Origin: UMGS1279 sp045534095
GTDB taxonomy: Bacteria; Bacillota; Clostridia; Oscillospirales; Acutalibacteraceae
Length of the DNA stretch: 21,327 bases
Assembly: GCA_045534095.1 (NCBI GenBank)
Contig: JAZSJA010000142.1
Span: 1 to 21,327, forward strand
Direction: 5' to 3'
Position numbers and translations under genes: made by a program
Part shown: in pieces, positions 13,469 to 21,327 of the stretch
How positions within the stretch are numbered: the first letter of the stretch is position 1
How the letters are laid out: every line of letters starts with the position of its first letter
The notes under the pieces: model-generated
Seen by the model: the letters and a program-made list of their open reading frames with translations, nothing else
The model's database searches: none
Told to the model about the DNA's origin: nothing

Positions 13469-14335
13469 ATGCTTAAATTTAAAAGGGAGAGCGGAAATTC
13501 AGTTAAAAGAGTTATTATTGATTATATCTTTTTTCTGGTAGGTTCCGCTCTTTTTGCGTTTGGGTTTAGTTTTTTTATTTCTCCAAATAACATTTCTCCC
13601 GGCGGTTTAACTGGTGTTGCGGCTATAATAAATTATACCTTTTCACTGCCTACGGGAGCAGTTTTGTTTGTTATAAACATTCCCCTTTTATTTTTAGGAT
13701 TTAAAAAAATTGGCGTGGAATTTTTATTAAAAACACTTCTCGTTACAACAGTTTCATCAGTTTTGATAGATACATTTGCATATGTTTTGCCACAGTTTAA
13801 AGGAGATAGGTTTTTGGCCGCTATTTTTGGTGGTGCACTTGTAGGTTTGGGATTGGCTTTGGTCATGTTAAGAGGCGGTACAACCGGCGGAGTGGATATC
13901 GTTGCCGTTATACTTAAAAACAAGTTCCCCTTTTTAAGTATTGGCAGGCTAGTGCTTATTTTAGATAGCGTTATAATCACCTTTGCGGCAATTTGTTATA
14001 GGGAGATAGAATCGGCCTTATTTGCAGTTATTTCTATTTTTATATCGGGAAAAATACTTGATACCATAATGTACGGTGCCGATAAAGTAAGACTTATTTT
14101 TATAGTAACCGAAAAAGAAAAGGAAGTTGCTCTTTCGATATTCCAAAGAGTTAACAGGGGTGTTACAATTTTGCCATCTTACGGCGGATTTGAAAACAAA
14201 AGCAATAAAACACTTATGTGTGCGCTTAGATTTAATGAGGTGGATCTGGCTATCAAAGCGGTACGAACGGCAGATCCTAAGGCTTTCACTGTTGTAACCA
14301 TTGCAGGTGGTATATTTGGTTGCGGATTTGAATAA
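13469..14335 (+). CDS. YitT-family membrane protein with DUF2179 domain
   Basis: A 288-aa protein with five or six membrane helices in residues about 15-200 and the family marks SPNNISPGGLTGVA, MLRGGTTGGVDIVA and ISGKILDTI. A soluble C-terminal DUF2179 domain (about 210-288) includes VNRGVTILPSYGGFENK and ends TIAGGIFGCGFE. Transport function is proposed for the family but not established. The ribosome site GAGGTGG is part of a small hairpin (CCTCG 13438-13442 with CGAGG 13456-13460), which could mildly restrict translation. It ends at a terminator shared with the convergent micro-gene. Confidence 0.92.
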   Translation: MLKFKRESGNSVKRVIIDYIFFLVGSALFAFGFSFFISPNNISPGGLTGVAAIINYTFSLPTGAVLFVINIPLLFLGFKKIGVEFLLKTLLVTTVSSVLIDTFAYVLPQFKGDRFLAAIFGGALVGLGLALVMLRGGTTGGVDIVAVILKNKFPFLSIGRLVLILDSVIITFAAICYREIESALFAVISIFISGKILDTIMYGADKVRLIFIVTEKEKEVALSIFQRVNRGVTILPSYGGFENKSNKTLMCALRFNEVDLAIKAVRTADPKAFTVVTIAGGIFGCGFE

Positions 14336-14360
14336 TACTTTTGAAATTAGATAAAAATTA

Positions 14361-14387
14361 GCCGCCGTATTGATTATATACGGCAGC
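14361..14387. terminator. Bidirectional terminator between yitT-like gene and micro-gene
   Basis: GCCGCCGTAT (14361-14370) pairs with ATACGGCAGC (14378-14387) over ten positions around a seven-base loop. On the minus strand the stem is followed by TAATTTTTAT and on the plus strand by TTTCAATAAAA. It serves the convergent genes on either side. Confidence 0.75.
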
Positions 14388-14404
14388 TTTCAATAAAAGA
14401 TTTA

Positions 14405-14512
14405 CTAGTTGTTGTTTTTCTTTTGCTGATTATTTTGGTTGTTTTTGTTTTGGTCGTTTTTATTCTGGTTATTGTTTTGGTTGTTCTTATTTTGGTTGTT
14501 GTTCTGGTTCAT
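14405..14512 (-). CDS. 35-aa Asn/Gln/Lys-rich micro-protein
   Basis: On the minus strand ATG 14512 follows AGGGTGGTG at about seven bases and opens 35 codons ending in TAG. Apart from the Met and one Asp, every residue is Asn, Gln or Lys, in a repeated QNKNNQNNN-like pattern ending NNN. There is no signal peptide or membrane helix; the product would be disordered, basic and very low complexity. A good terminator starts 18 bases after the stop, supporting a real transcription unit. Similar Asn-rich micro-ORFs are known to me in Clostridia only as hypothetical proteins; no function can be given. Confidence 0.6.
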   Translation of the reverse strand: MNQNNNQNKNNQNNNQNKNDQNKNNQNNQQKKNNN

Positions 14513-14607
14513 TAGAGTTCACCACCCTTCGGTATTATTTTTAACCGTTTGGGTGCAAATATACTATATTTGATTTTATTAGTTGAGTATGATAGGGAGT
14601 TGATTTT

Positions 14608-15945
14608 GTGAATCCTATTTTTAAACAAAGAGTTTGTGATTTATTTGGCTGGGAGGGTGCAGAGTTTGATAATATTTTTGCAGATAAACCATTTAGAGCC
14701 ATTCGTGTGAATCCATTAAAAACTAATTTGGAAGTGGTTCAGTCAGGTTTTGATTTTCCTCTTAGAAAAACGCCCTTTTATAAGGATTCTTATTACATAT
14801 CAAAGGATTTTGAGGGGGTTGGAAATCTTCCGTTGCATCATGCAGGTGGATTTTACGTACAAGAACCCTCTGCCAGCTCTGTGCTTAGCGTTGTAAATGC
14901 AAAGCCGGGAGAGAAAATTCTTGATTTATGTGCTGCTCCCGGTGGTAAATCTACAGGAATAGCGGCAGCACTTGGGGGAGAGGGCCTTTTATGGTCAAAT
15001 GAGTATGTTAGAAACCGTGCTTCGGCTTTGCTTTCGAATATCGAAAGAATAGGTGTAACCAACGCAGTGGTTTCCTCTCTTTCCGCGGATTATCTTTGCT
15101 CATCATTAGAGGGATTTTTTAATGCAGTTGTGGTGGATGCTCCGTGTTCGGGGGAGGGAATGTGGCGTCATAACTCTCAGGTAGAAACTCAGTGGAGCGA
15201 GGAATACATTTTAAAATGTGCTGAACTTCAAAAAGAGATATTAGCCTCAGCGGCTTTGGCGGTAATGCCGGGCGGCAGATTGATATACAGTACCTGCACC
15301 TTTGCAAAAGAAGAAAATGAATATAACGTTATTTGGTTTTTAGAAAATCATCCCGAATTTACACTTGAAAAAATTGAAATGAATTTTGGTATTGAAGGTC
15401 TTTCGGGTAACGCAGAAATTGATTCTAAAGTACGCAGAATAACCCCTAAAAACGGTGGCGAAGGTCACTTTGTGGCTCTTTTTAAAAAACAAGGCGAAGA
15501 AAGGAAAATTGATTGTTGTTTTGCAGAGGATATATCCGTTAACAGCAAAAAAATTGTTGGTGAATTTTTGAATGAGAATTTCGAGAAAATCCCACAGGGC
15601 GTATTGTTTGAAAAAAATAATCTTATTTACTTAGTACCCGCCACAGCACCGCAAATTAAGGGTGATGTTTTGCGTTATGGATTACTTGTAGGTGAAATTC
15701 GAAAAAATAGATTAGAGCCATCTCACGCACTATTTGCTGCTTTTGGGGTGGTGCCAAAACGTATCATAAACCTTTCTCTCAACGACCCGCGTATATATAA
15801 GTTTTTAAAGGGTGAAGAAATCCCGGCAGATGGGGAAAACGGTTACACGGCAATATACGTGGAAAACGTCCCCCTCAGTTTTGGTAAATGCTCTGCCGGT
15901 AGACTCACAAATCGTTATCCTAAAGGGTTACGTATACAAAAGTAA
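14608..15945 (+). CDS. RsmB/NOP (RsmF-like) 5-methylcytosine RNA methyltransferase
   Basis: GTG 14608 follows AGGGAG at eight bases. The 445-aa protein shows a short N-terminal RNA-binding part, then the SAM domain: LDLCAAPGGKS (about 106-115), VVVDAPCSGEG with Cys180 and YSTCTF with Cys230, the release and nucleophilic cysteines of m5C methyltransferases. The C-terminal 150 residues fit the extra RNA-binding domains of the RsmF branch (VRRITPKNGGEGHFVALFKK, then a PUA-like end). Likely substrate is 16S rRNA cytosine(s); the exact position is not deducible. It is followed by its own terminator. Confidence 0.92.
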   Translation: MNPIFKQRVCDLFGWEGAEFDNIFADKPFRAIRVNPLKTNLEVVQSGFDFPLRKTPFYKDSYYISKDFEGVGNLPLHHAGGFYVQEPSASSVLSVVNAKPGEKILDLCAAPGGKSTGIAAALGGEGLLWSNEYVRNRASALLSNIERIGVTNAVVSSLSADYLCSSLEGFFNAVVVDAPCSGEGMWRHNSQVETQWSEEYILKCAELQKEILASAALAVMPGGRLIYSTCTFAKEENEYNVIWFLENHPEFTLEKIEMNFGIEGLSGNAEIDSKVRRITPKNGGEGHFVALFKKQGEERKIDCCFAEDISVNSKKIVGEFLNENFEKIPQGVLFEKNNLIYLVPATAPQIKGDVLRYGLLVGEIRKNRLEPSHALFAAFGVVPKRIINLSLNDPRIYKFLKGEEIPADGENGYTAIYVENVPLSFGKCSAGRLTNRYPKGLRIQK

Positions 15946-15954
15946 TAAAAAAGC

Positions 15955-16001
15955 AAACCGTAAAAAGAGTTTTTTAAAAAAATAAATTCTTTTTGCGGTT
16001 T
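15955..16001 (+). terminator. Terminator after the RNA methyltransferase gene
   Basis: AAACCGTAAAAAGA (15955-15968) pairs with TCTTTTTGCGGTTT (15988-16001), 14 positions with one U-G, around an A/T-rich loop, starting ten bases after the stop codon. A short U-run follows. Confidence 0.65.
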
Positions 16002-16017
16002 CTTAGCCTTTAAACAG

Positions 16018-16046
16018 TTGCAAAAATTGTTAAAATGTGTTAAAAT
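16018..16046 (+). promoter_or_regulatory. Promoter of the surface-glycan cluster
   Basis: TTGCAA (16018-16023), a 17-base spacer and TAAAAT (16041-16046) form a plausible sigma-A promoter about 30 bp before the secreted GLUG/dockerin gene. No comparable promoter is seen before the next three genes, which are nearly contiguous. Confidence 0.6.
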
Positions 16047-16076
16047 TATGGTAACTATAATTTGGGAGTATTGTGT

Positions 16077-17291
16077 ATGATTAAGTCTTTATATAAAATA
16101 GTTGCGTTATGCTTGATTATATCTATATTTTTATCTTTGAATTTAATTAGTGGCAGTGCATCCGGTGAAATCGGTACGCCTATTTCCACTAAGGAAGAAT
16201 TTTATAATATTCGCAATAATTTAAGTGGTAATTATTATCTTACCCGTGATATTGAATTCTCTACCTCTGATTTTGCGGCAGGTGGAGCATACTATAATTC
16301 GGGAAAGTACTTTTTGCCTATAGGCGATGGAAAAAATCCTTTTAAAGGTACCTTTGATGGTAGAGGTTTTACTGTGTCAGGGATTAAAATTTCTATTTCA
16401 GGACAGGTATACAGTATGAACGTCACTCCCGTTGCTACGGGGATTATGACTGCTGATGATTGGACCGGAGATTATATTATAGATCCCACTCCGAAACCCA
16501 GCACTACACCTACAGCCGGTGTTTTCGGTTCCAATCAAGGTACAATTAAAAACCTTAACATTAGCGATTGCTCAATAAGTGCTCGTTCGTCTAATAGTGC
16601 TACCCTTTATGTTGGCGGTATTGCTGCACATAATGGCGGAAATATTTCAAATTGCTCGGTAAAAAACACTCTTAACTGTGATTCCCGCAGTTATATTGGA
16701 GGAATTGTCGGCTATCAGTCAGCCGGCAGTGTAACCAATTGTCTGGTTCGCGGTAAAATTGAATCTGACGGCACTTACGGAAGTGTTGTTGGTGCAGTTG
16801 CGGGAGGAAAGGTTACAAATTGCCTTTCGGTTGCGGAATTCACAGGGACTGAGGCTGCTTCTGTTAAATTAGCAGGAGTTGATGTTTTAAATAATATAGA
16901 AAATTGCTATTATAAATCTGATGTGGAATGTGATGGAATTGGTATAAGCGTTTCTTCTTTAAATATTAAAAATCCTTTATCTTATAGTGGATTTGATTTT
17001 AGCGATAGTTGGTATATGTCCGGTACCCTTCGTCATCCCGCCTTAAAGGGCGTAGGTATTGCAGAGGGTAGTGATATTATTACCGGTGACCTGGATGCCG
17101 ACGGAACAAAAAACCTTTTTGATTTGGTTTTACTTGCTCGCTACGTAGCAAAGTGGAATATTGAAATTCATAAAGAAGTTGCAAACGTAAATTTCGATTT
17201 TACAAGCGACGGAGAGGATATAGTTGATTTAGCCGATGTTACACATCTAGCACAAAATCTTGCAGGCTGGAACAACGCAGTACTTTACTAA
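16077..17291 (+). CDS. Secreted GLUG-repeat protein with C-terminal dockerin
   Basis: ATG 16077 is chosen over the upstream TTG because GGGAG lies eight bases before it and the N-terminus becomes a proper signal peptide (MIKSLYKI then a hydrophobic core to about residue 25). The 404-aa protein has a right-handed beta-helix of GLUG type: ISTKEEFYNIRNN, a GTFDGRGFTVSGIKI block, and repeats such as YVGGIAAHNGGNISNCSV and YIGGIVGYQSAGSVTNCLV. Residues about 335-400 form a dockerin with one canonical calcium loop (DLDADGTKNLFD) and a second, irregular one. It is probably anchored to a cohesin or displayed at the surface. The first glycosyltransferase gene begins five bases after its stop. Confidence 0.88.
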   Translation: MIKSLYKIVALCLIISIFLSLNLISGSASGEIGTPISTKEEFYNIRNNLSGNYYLTRDIEFSTSDFAAGGAYYNSGKYFLPIGDGKNPFKGTFDGRGFTVSGIKISISGQVYSMNVTPVATGIMTADDWTGDYIIDPTPKPSTTPTAGVFGSNQGTIKNLNISDCSISARSSNSATLYVGGIAAHNGGNISNCSVKNTLNCDSRSYIGGIVGYQSAGSVTNCLVRGKIESDGTYGSVVGAVAGGKVTNCLSVAEFTGTEAASVKLAGVDVLNNIENCYYKSDVECDGIGISVSSLNIKNPLSYSGFDFSDSWYMSGTLRHPALKGVGIAEGSDIITGDLDADGTKNLFDLVLLARYVAKWNIEIHKEVANVNFDFTSDGEDIVDLADVTHLAQNLAGWNNAVLY

Positions 17292-17296
17292 ATATT

Positions 17297-18487
17297 ATGA
17301 AAATACTTATTGTTTCACAACATTTTTATCCCGATTCCTTTAGGGTTAACGAAATAGCTGAAGAACTTGTTAGCAGAGGCAATGAGGTTACTGTTATTAC
17401 CTCTTTACCGGATTATGCTACAGGTAAAACTCCTAAAGATTGCAAAGGATTAAAAAACAGAAAATTCACTTATAATGGTGTATCGGTAATACGCACCTTT
17501 TCGATTTCGCGTCGAAGCGGTGTTATATTCAGAGCCTTAAATTATGCGTCTTTTTGCATTAGTTCTACCTTTAAAGCAAGAAGACTCAAAGAAAAATTTG
17601 ACGTGGTAGTTTGCTATCAAACGTCACCTATACTTATGGCTAATGCAGCAAGAGCGGTATCTAAAAAGCAAAAAATACCATTTTTGATTTACTGCCTTGA
17701 TTTATGGCCGGAATGTCTTAAAGCCTGGGGTGTTACCGAGCGAAATTTGCTTTTTAAATATATGCATTATTATAGTAAAAAAATATATAATAGTGCCGAT
17801 GCTATAGCAGTTTCATCAAAACCATTTATCGAGTATCTCTCTAAAATAAATTGTGTTGATAAATCTAAAATTTGTTATATTCCACAGCATTCAGATGATA
17901 TGAATTTGCCGGTTAATAATTCTGCGGATGGTATTTTACATTTGTCCTTTGGTGGGAATATAGGTAGCGTCCAAAATATAGATTGCATTGTAAAGGCAGT
18001 TGCAGAATTAAAGGATTTAGATGGTTTTATCGTAGATATTTACGGTGATGGCAGCGAACTTGAAAACTGCAAAAAACTTGCCGAAGATCTAGACATTAAA
18101 AATAAAATTCTTTTCCATGGAAGAGTTTGTCGTGAAGAACTTTGGGAAGAGTATAAAAATACAAACGCCTTTATTTTAACCCTTAAATCCGAGGGGCATA
18201 TAGGTCTTACCGCTCCTGCAAAACTTCAGGAATATATGTCCGGAAATCGTCCTATTATTGCGGCAATCGGTGGTGCTGCTGAGGAGATAATCAAATCGGC
18301 AAATTGTGGTGTTTCAGTTCCTGCAGGTGATTATAAATCCCTTGCCAATGAAATCCAAAAATTTGTTTTAAACAGCAATGAATATAGTGATTATGGTAAA
18401 AATGGCAGAAAATATTTCCAAGAAAACTTTACGCTGGATAAGTTTATGGAATCTTTTATGAAATTTATGAGCGATGTTGAAAGGTAG
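17297..18487 (+). CDS. GT4-family glycosyltransferase (WbuB-like)
   Basis: A 396-aa GT-B fold enzyme. The N-terminal half begins MKILIVSQHFYPDSFRVNEIAEELVSRGNEVTVIT and carries SLPDYATGK, typical of WbuB-like capsule/O-antigen transferases. The C-terminal half has the donor-site features SFGGNIGSVQNID, DIYGDGSELE and KLQEYMSGNRPIIAA. The sugar donor cannot be read from sequence. It has no clear ribosome site and begins five bases after the GLUG/dockerin gene, suggesting coupled translation. It probably adds a sugar to a lipid-linked surface glycan in the cytosol. Confidence 0.9.
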   Translation: MKILIVSQHFYPDSFRVNEIAEELVSRGNEVTVITSLPDYATGKTPKDCKGLKNRKFTYNGVSVIRTFSISRRSGVIFRALNYASFCISSTFKARRLKEKFDVVVCYQTSPILMANAARAVSKKQKIPFLIYCLDLWPECLKAWGVTERNLLFKYMHYYSKKIYNSADAIAVSSKPFIEYLSKINCVDKSKICYIPQHSDDMNLPVNNSADGILHLSFGGNIGSVQNIDCIVKAVAELKDLDGFIVDIYGDGSELENCKKLAEDLDIKNKILFHGRVCREELWEEYKNTNAFILTLKSEGHIGLTAPAKLQEYMSGNRPIIAAIGGAAEEIIKSANCGVSVPAGDYKSLANEIQKFVLNSNEYSDYGKNGRKYFQENFTLDKFMESFMKFMSDVER

Positions 18488-18495
18488 TAATAGTA

Positions 18496-19689
18496 GTGAA
18501 AGTATTTCAAATCAATTCAGTTTGCGGCACAGGCAGTACAGGTCGTATTGTTTGTGATATAAAAGGAATGCTTGAATCGGAGCAAAACAAATGCCAAATT
18601 GCTTATGGCAGAGGCTTTTATGATGATCCCGATTGTATTAAAATCGAAAGTGATTTGGTGTTTAAAGCACACGTCTTTTTTGCAAGAATTACAGATAGAC
18701 AGGGATTTTATTCCACTTCAGCTACAAAAAGATTGGTTCGCAGTATTGAACATTTTGATCCCGATATTATTCATCTTCATAATTTGCATGGCTATTATTT
18801 AGATATTCGTGTGCTTTTTGAATTTTTAAAGCAGTACAACAAGCCAATAGTTTGGACCTTACATGATTGTTGGGCTTTTACTGGTCATTGTGCGTATTTT
18901 ACTTATGCTAAGTGTGATAAGTGGCGAACAGGTTGTGGGCAGTGTCCGCAGAAAAACGCTTACCCCGCAAGCTATATTTTAGATGATTCAAAAAAATCAT
19001 TTTCGGAGAAAAAACGCCTATTTACGGGCGTTGAAAATTTGAATATTGTGACCCCATCAAATTGGTTGGCGGACCTTACCAAGGAGTCATTTTTGGGTAA
19101 GTTTCCCGTTCATACCATCAATAATGGGGTGGATTTATCTATCTTTAAGCCTGCAGAGAGTGATTTTAAAGAAAAACATAGTCTAAGAGGCAAAAAAATT
19201 ATACTTGGCATTGCTAACATTTGGGAAAAACGCAAAGGCTTAGATGATTTTGTAGCTTTGAGTCAGATTTTGCCCGAAAATTATAAAATTGTTCTTGTTG
19301 GTCTTACCGAAAAACAAATTGCTGCCCTTCCTAAAAATATTCTTGGAATTACCAATACTGCAAATATAAATGAGCTTGTAGAACTTTATTCGTCTGCTGA
19401 TGTTTTTGTTAATCCTACAAAGGAGGATAACTTCCCAACCGTTAATATAGAAGCCATTGCTTGCGGTACGCCTGTTGTTACCTACAATACAGGCGGAAGC
19501 GGGGAGATGCTTGATGAAAAATGTGGTAAGGTAGTTGAGTCGGGTGATATTAAAGCACTTTTGAATGCCATTACCAAAATGGAATTAAATCCTGAGGATT
19601 GCAGAAACAAAGCCTTGGAATTTGAAAAAAATAAGCAGTATAATCTTTATATGGAGCTTTATAAAAATATTTTAAACAATGGGTGTTAG
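18496..19689 (+). CDS. GT4-family glycosyltransferase (capsule/exopolysaccharide type)
   Basis: The start is GTG 18496, giving the family N-terminus MKVFQINSVCGTGSTGRIV; AAGG lies upstream. The 397-aa protein has the acceptor-side block VWTLHDCWAFTGHCAYF followed by a cysteine cluster (CDKWRTGCGQCPQK) that is typical of a WcaC-like capsule transferase group. The donor-side motif is PTKEDNFPTVNIEAIACGTPVVTYNTGG, with the acidic-x7-Glu motif as Asp...Glu. Donor and acceptor are unknown. It lies eight bases after the first glycosyltransferase, and the LicD gene starts two bases after its stop. Confidence 0.9.
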   Translation: MKVFQINSVCGTGSTGRIVCDIKGMLESEQNKCQIAYGRGFYDDPDCIKIESDLVFKAHVFFARITDRQGFYSTSATKRLVRSIEHFDPDIIHLHNLHGYYLDIRVLFEFLKQYNKPIVWTLHDCWAFTGHCAYFTYAKCDKWRTGCGQCPQKNAYPASYILDDSKKSFSEKKRLFTGVENLNIVTPSNWLADLTKESFLGKFPVHTINNGVDLSIFKPAESDFKEKHSLRGKKIILGIANIWEKRKGLDDFVALSQILPENYKIVLVGLTEKQIAALPKNILGITNTANINELVELYSSADVFVNPTKEDNFPTVNIEAIACGTPVVTYNTGGSGEMLDEKCGKVVESGDIKALLNAITKMELNPEDCRNKALEFEKNKQYNLYMELYKNILNNGC

Positions 19690-19690
19690 T

Positions 19691-20527
19691 ATGGATTATG
19701 AAATAAACTCCACAACCGAGAAACTTCATAATTGTCAGCTTTTGTTGGCGGCAGAGTTGAAAAGAATCTGTCAGAAAAACAATATAGAATATTATATGAT
19801 TGCAGGCACTCTTTTGGGTGCTGTGCGTCATAAAGGCTTTATCCCTTGGGATGATGATATGGATTTTGCCATTATGCGAAAGGAGTTCCCACGTTTTTTA
19901 AAGGCTTGTGAGGAAGACCTTGGGGAGGATTTTGCTCTTTTGGAAATGTTTAGCGACAAGCATTATGCATTGCCCATTGCAAAGCTCCTTTTAAAAGGCA
20001 CAAATTTCACCGAGCGTAACGTAGGCAAAACTAAGGTTAAAAAGGGTATTTTTATTGATATTTTCCCTTATGATAGTATTCCCGATGATGAAAATTCAAG
20101 AAGAAAACATAACAAAAAAACCTATTTTTTAAAGAGATTATTTTTAGCAAAGCAGGGTTACAGTATTGCTGAAAAAGGTCAAACCTTAAAACAAATAGTG
20201 TATGCGGGGCTTAAATTTTTCTCCCTCTTTTTTACTAAAAATTATATTAGAAATAAACTAGATAAAGAGCTTCGCAGATTTGAAAATCAAACCACTAAAA
20301 AGGTTGCGGCGATAGGTGGTGCTTATCCTTACAGCAAGGAATCGGTTGAGCGAAAATGGTTTTTAGAATCGGTAGAACTCCCCTTTGAAAACATTACCCT
20401 CTCTGCCCCTAAAGGCTACGAAGAATATTTAACCTATTTTTATGGGGATTATATGACGCCGCCCCCAGCAGATAAACGCGAAAATCGTCATAGTGCAATT
20501 GAGATTGATTTTGGTAAGTACGAATAA
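19691..20527 (+). CDS. LicD-family phosphotransferase
   Basis: The start is taken at ATG 19691 because a GGGTG stretch lies just before it; an ATG twelve bases earlier overlaps the previous gene and is the alternative. The 278-aa protein has the LicD nucleotidyltransferase-like core: MIAGTLLGAVRHKGFIPWDDDMDFA with the catalytic acidic cluster around Asp54-Asp58, FIDIFPYDSIPD, and the terminal KGYEEYLTYFYGDYM. LicD proteins transfer phosphocholine or other phospho-groups from CDP-linked donors onto cell-surface glycans. With a TagD-type CDP-glycerol enzyme nearby, glycerol-phosphate transfer is a reasonable inference. Confidence 0.9.
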   Translation: MDYEINSTTEKLHNCQLLLAAELKRICQKNNIEYYMIAGTLLGAVRHKGFIPWDDDMDFAIMRKEFPRFLKACEEDLGEDFALLEMFSDKHYALPIAKLLLKGTNFTERNVGKTKVKKGIFIDIFPYDSIPDDENSRRKHNKKTYFLKRLFLAKQGYSIAEKGQTLKQIVYAGLKFFSLFFTKNYIRNKLDKELRRFENQTTKKVAAIGGAYPYSKESVERKWFLESVELPFENITLSAPKGYEEYLTYFYGDYMTPPPADKRENRHSAIEIDFGKYE

Positions 20528-20577
20528 TCTATAAATTTATTTTAGTTTTCAAAAGTCCTAGAGGTGAACCTTGTTAT

Positions 20578-21048
20578 ATGGTAAGATTTGCAAAAGAAAA
20601 AGATATATCAAAAATTTTAGATTTGCTTTCTCAGGTTGATTTAGTTCACCATAACGGCAGACCTGATATTTTTAAAATCGGCACAAAGTATTCGGGAGAA
20701 GAGTTGAAAGTACTTTTGACAGATAACAATCGCCCAATACTTGTTTCGGTTGATGAAAATGATACTGTTATGGGTTATTGTTTTTGTATTTTTCAACAGC
20801 ACCTTAATAATTCGGTGTTGACCGATATTAAAACACTCTACATTGACGACCTTTGCGTTGATGAAACCTTGCGAGGTAAACACATCGGTAAAGAACTTTA
20901 TGATGCAGCTGTAAAATTCGCAAAGGATAAGGGATGTTATAACCTAACCCTTAACGTCTGGAGCTGTAATCCATCTGCCATGAGGTTTTATGAAGCCCAA
21001 GGCCTCAACCCCCAAAAGGTGGGTATGGAGTTAATTTTGGACAAATAA
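20578..21048 (+). CDS. GNAT-family N-acetyltransferase
   Basis: ATG 20578 follows GAGGTG at eleven bases. The 156-aa protein has the GNAT fold order: an N-terminal helix (KDISKILDLLSQV), central strand IDDLCVDETLRGKHIGKELYDAA containing the R-G-x-x-I-G acetyl-CoA loop, and the late NVWSCNPSAMRFYEAQGL helix. The substrate is not readable. Lying between licD and tagD in the same orientation, it may acetylate an amino sugar or a small metabolite; general RimI-like activity is the alternative. Confidence 0.88.
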   Translation: MVRFAKEKDISKILDLLSQVDLVHHNGRPDIFKIGTKYSGEELKVLLTDNNRPILVSVDENDTVMGYCFCIFQQHLNNSVLTDIKTLYIDDLCVDETLRGKHIGKELYDAAVKFAKDKGCYNLTLNVWSCNPSAMRFYEAQGLNPQKVGMELILDK

Positions 21049-21120
21049 TAAGGTATGAATATTATTCAAAGAATTATATTTTATCAAACCCTACATTCTA
21101 TATTTTAAGGATGATTTTAT

Positions 21121-21327
21121 ATGAAAAAAGTTATAACCTACGGCACGTTTGATTTGCTCCATTACGGGCATATTCAGCTTTTAAAACGCGCCAAAGAGAA
21201 AGGTGATTATTTAATAGTTGCCCTTTCTACTGATGAATTTAATTGGAACTCAAAACAAAAAAAGTGCTATTTTTCTTATGAGCCACGCAAAGCCTTGCTG
21301 GAATCTATACACTATATTAATTTAATT
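21121..21327 (+). CDS. tagD: TagD-type glycerol-3-phosphate cytidylyltransferase (3' end off the right edge)
   Basis: The frame opens at ATG 21121 after AAGGATG and is open to the window edge (69 codons seen; the family is about 130 aa). It begins MKKVITYGTFDLLHYGHI, with the HxGH nucleotide-binding motif as HYGH, and continues LLKRAKEKGDYLIVALSTDEF and YEPRKALLESI, all characteristic of TagD rather than other cytidylyltransferases. TagD makes CDP-glycerol from CTP and glycerol-3-phosphate for teichoic acids and glycerol-phosphate-modified capsules. It fits as donor supplier for the nearby LicD-family transferase. Confidence 0.92.
   Translation, partial: MKKVITYGTFDLLHYGHIQLLKRAKEKGDYLIVALSTDEFNWNSKQKKCYFSYEPRKALLESIHYINLI

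Noticed and set aside
14400..14500. Simple-sequence DNA repeat (TTGTTTTGG-like) as a microsatellite
   Set aside because: The periodicity is explained by Asn/Gln/Lys codons of an intact minus-strand frame with mixed synonymous codons, ribosome site and terminator.
1..21327. CRISPR array, tRNA, rRNA, insertion sequence or phage genes
   Set aside because: No regularly spaced short repeats, transposase motifs, cloverleaf-like sequences or phage structural genes were seen.

Overview
The window reads as chromosome of an AT-rich, Gram-positive gut-type Clostridia member (Oscillospirales-like). The evidence is the Firmicute gene order rplU-prp-rpmA-obg followed by mini-RNase III, an L27 with the N-terminal extension removed by Prp, SipW/TasA-type export, dockerin-bearing secreted proteins, strong AGGAGG ribosome sites and sigma-A promoters with 17-bp spacers. 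No phage, IS, CRISPR, tRNA or rRNA is visible.

Positions 1-8775 (minus strand) hold one apparent operon. In transcription order it encodes a TetR-type regulator, an ER-type (Ser/His) signal peptidase with a cytosolic coiled-coil tail, a small one-helix membrane protein, a second ER-type signal peptidase also with a coiled-coil tail, a 223-aa TasA/camelysin-like protein, a 534-aa TasA-like protein, and a very large secreted protein cut by the left edge. That last protein has an N-terminal dockerin, an A-B-A-B array of pilin-type isopeptide domains and a beta-helix-like part. This looks like a dedicated extracellular fibre or matrix system: regulator, two processing peptidases, two candidate fibre subunits and an adhesin-like partner. 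The first two genes overlap. Each larger gap between the later genes carries an RNA hairpin, one of them a possible pseudoknot just upstream of a ribosome site.

Positions 8500-8997 are a 498-bp gap with the regulator's promoter, a long structured leader and two related GGTT-loop palindromes. Positions 8998-10576 (minus) hold mgtE, preceded by a leader with its own promoter, a 28-codon leader ORF with a good ribosome site, and a terminator hairpin that also buries the mgtE ribosome site; a stretch within the leader ORF could act as antiterminator.

Positions 10637-13422 (plus) are housekeeping: L21, Prp, L27, a terminator, Obg and mini-RNase III. A YitT-family membrane protein follows, then a bidirectional terminator shared with a convergent 35-codon Asn/Gln/Lys-only-like micro-gene (minus), and an RsmB/NOP-type rRNA methyltransferase. 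From 16018 to the right edge (plus) lies a cell-surface glycan cluster: a secreted GLUG/dockerin protein, two GT4 glycosyltransferases, a LicD-family transferase, a GNAT acetyltransferase and a truncated TagD-type glycerol-3-phosphate cytidylyltransferase. Together LicD and TagD suggest a phosphodiester-decorated (glycerol-phosphate or choline-like) capsule or teichoic-type polymer.
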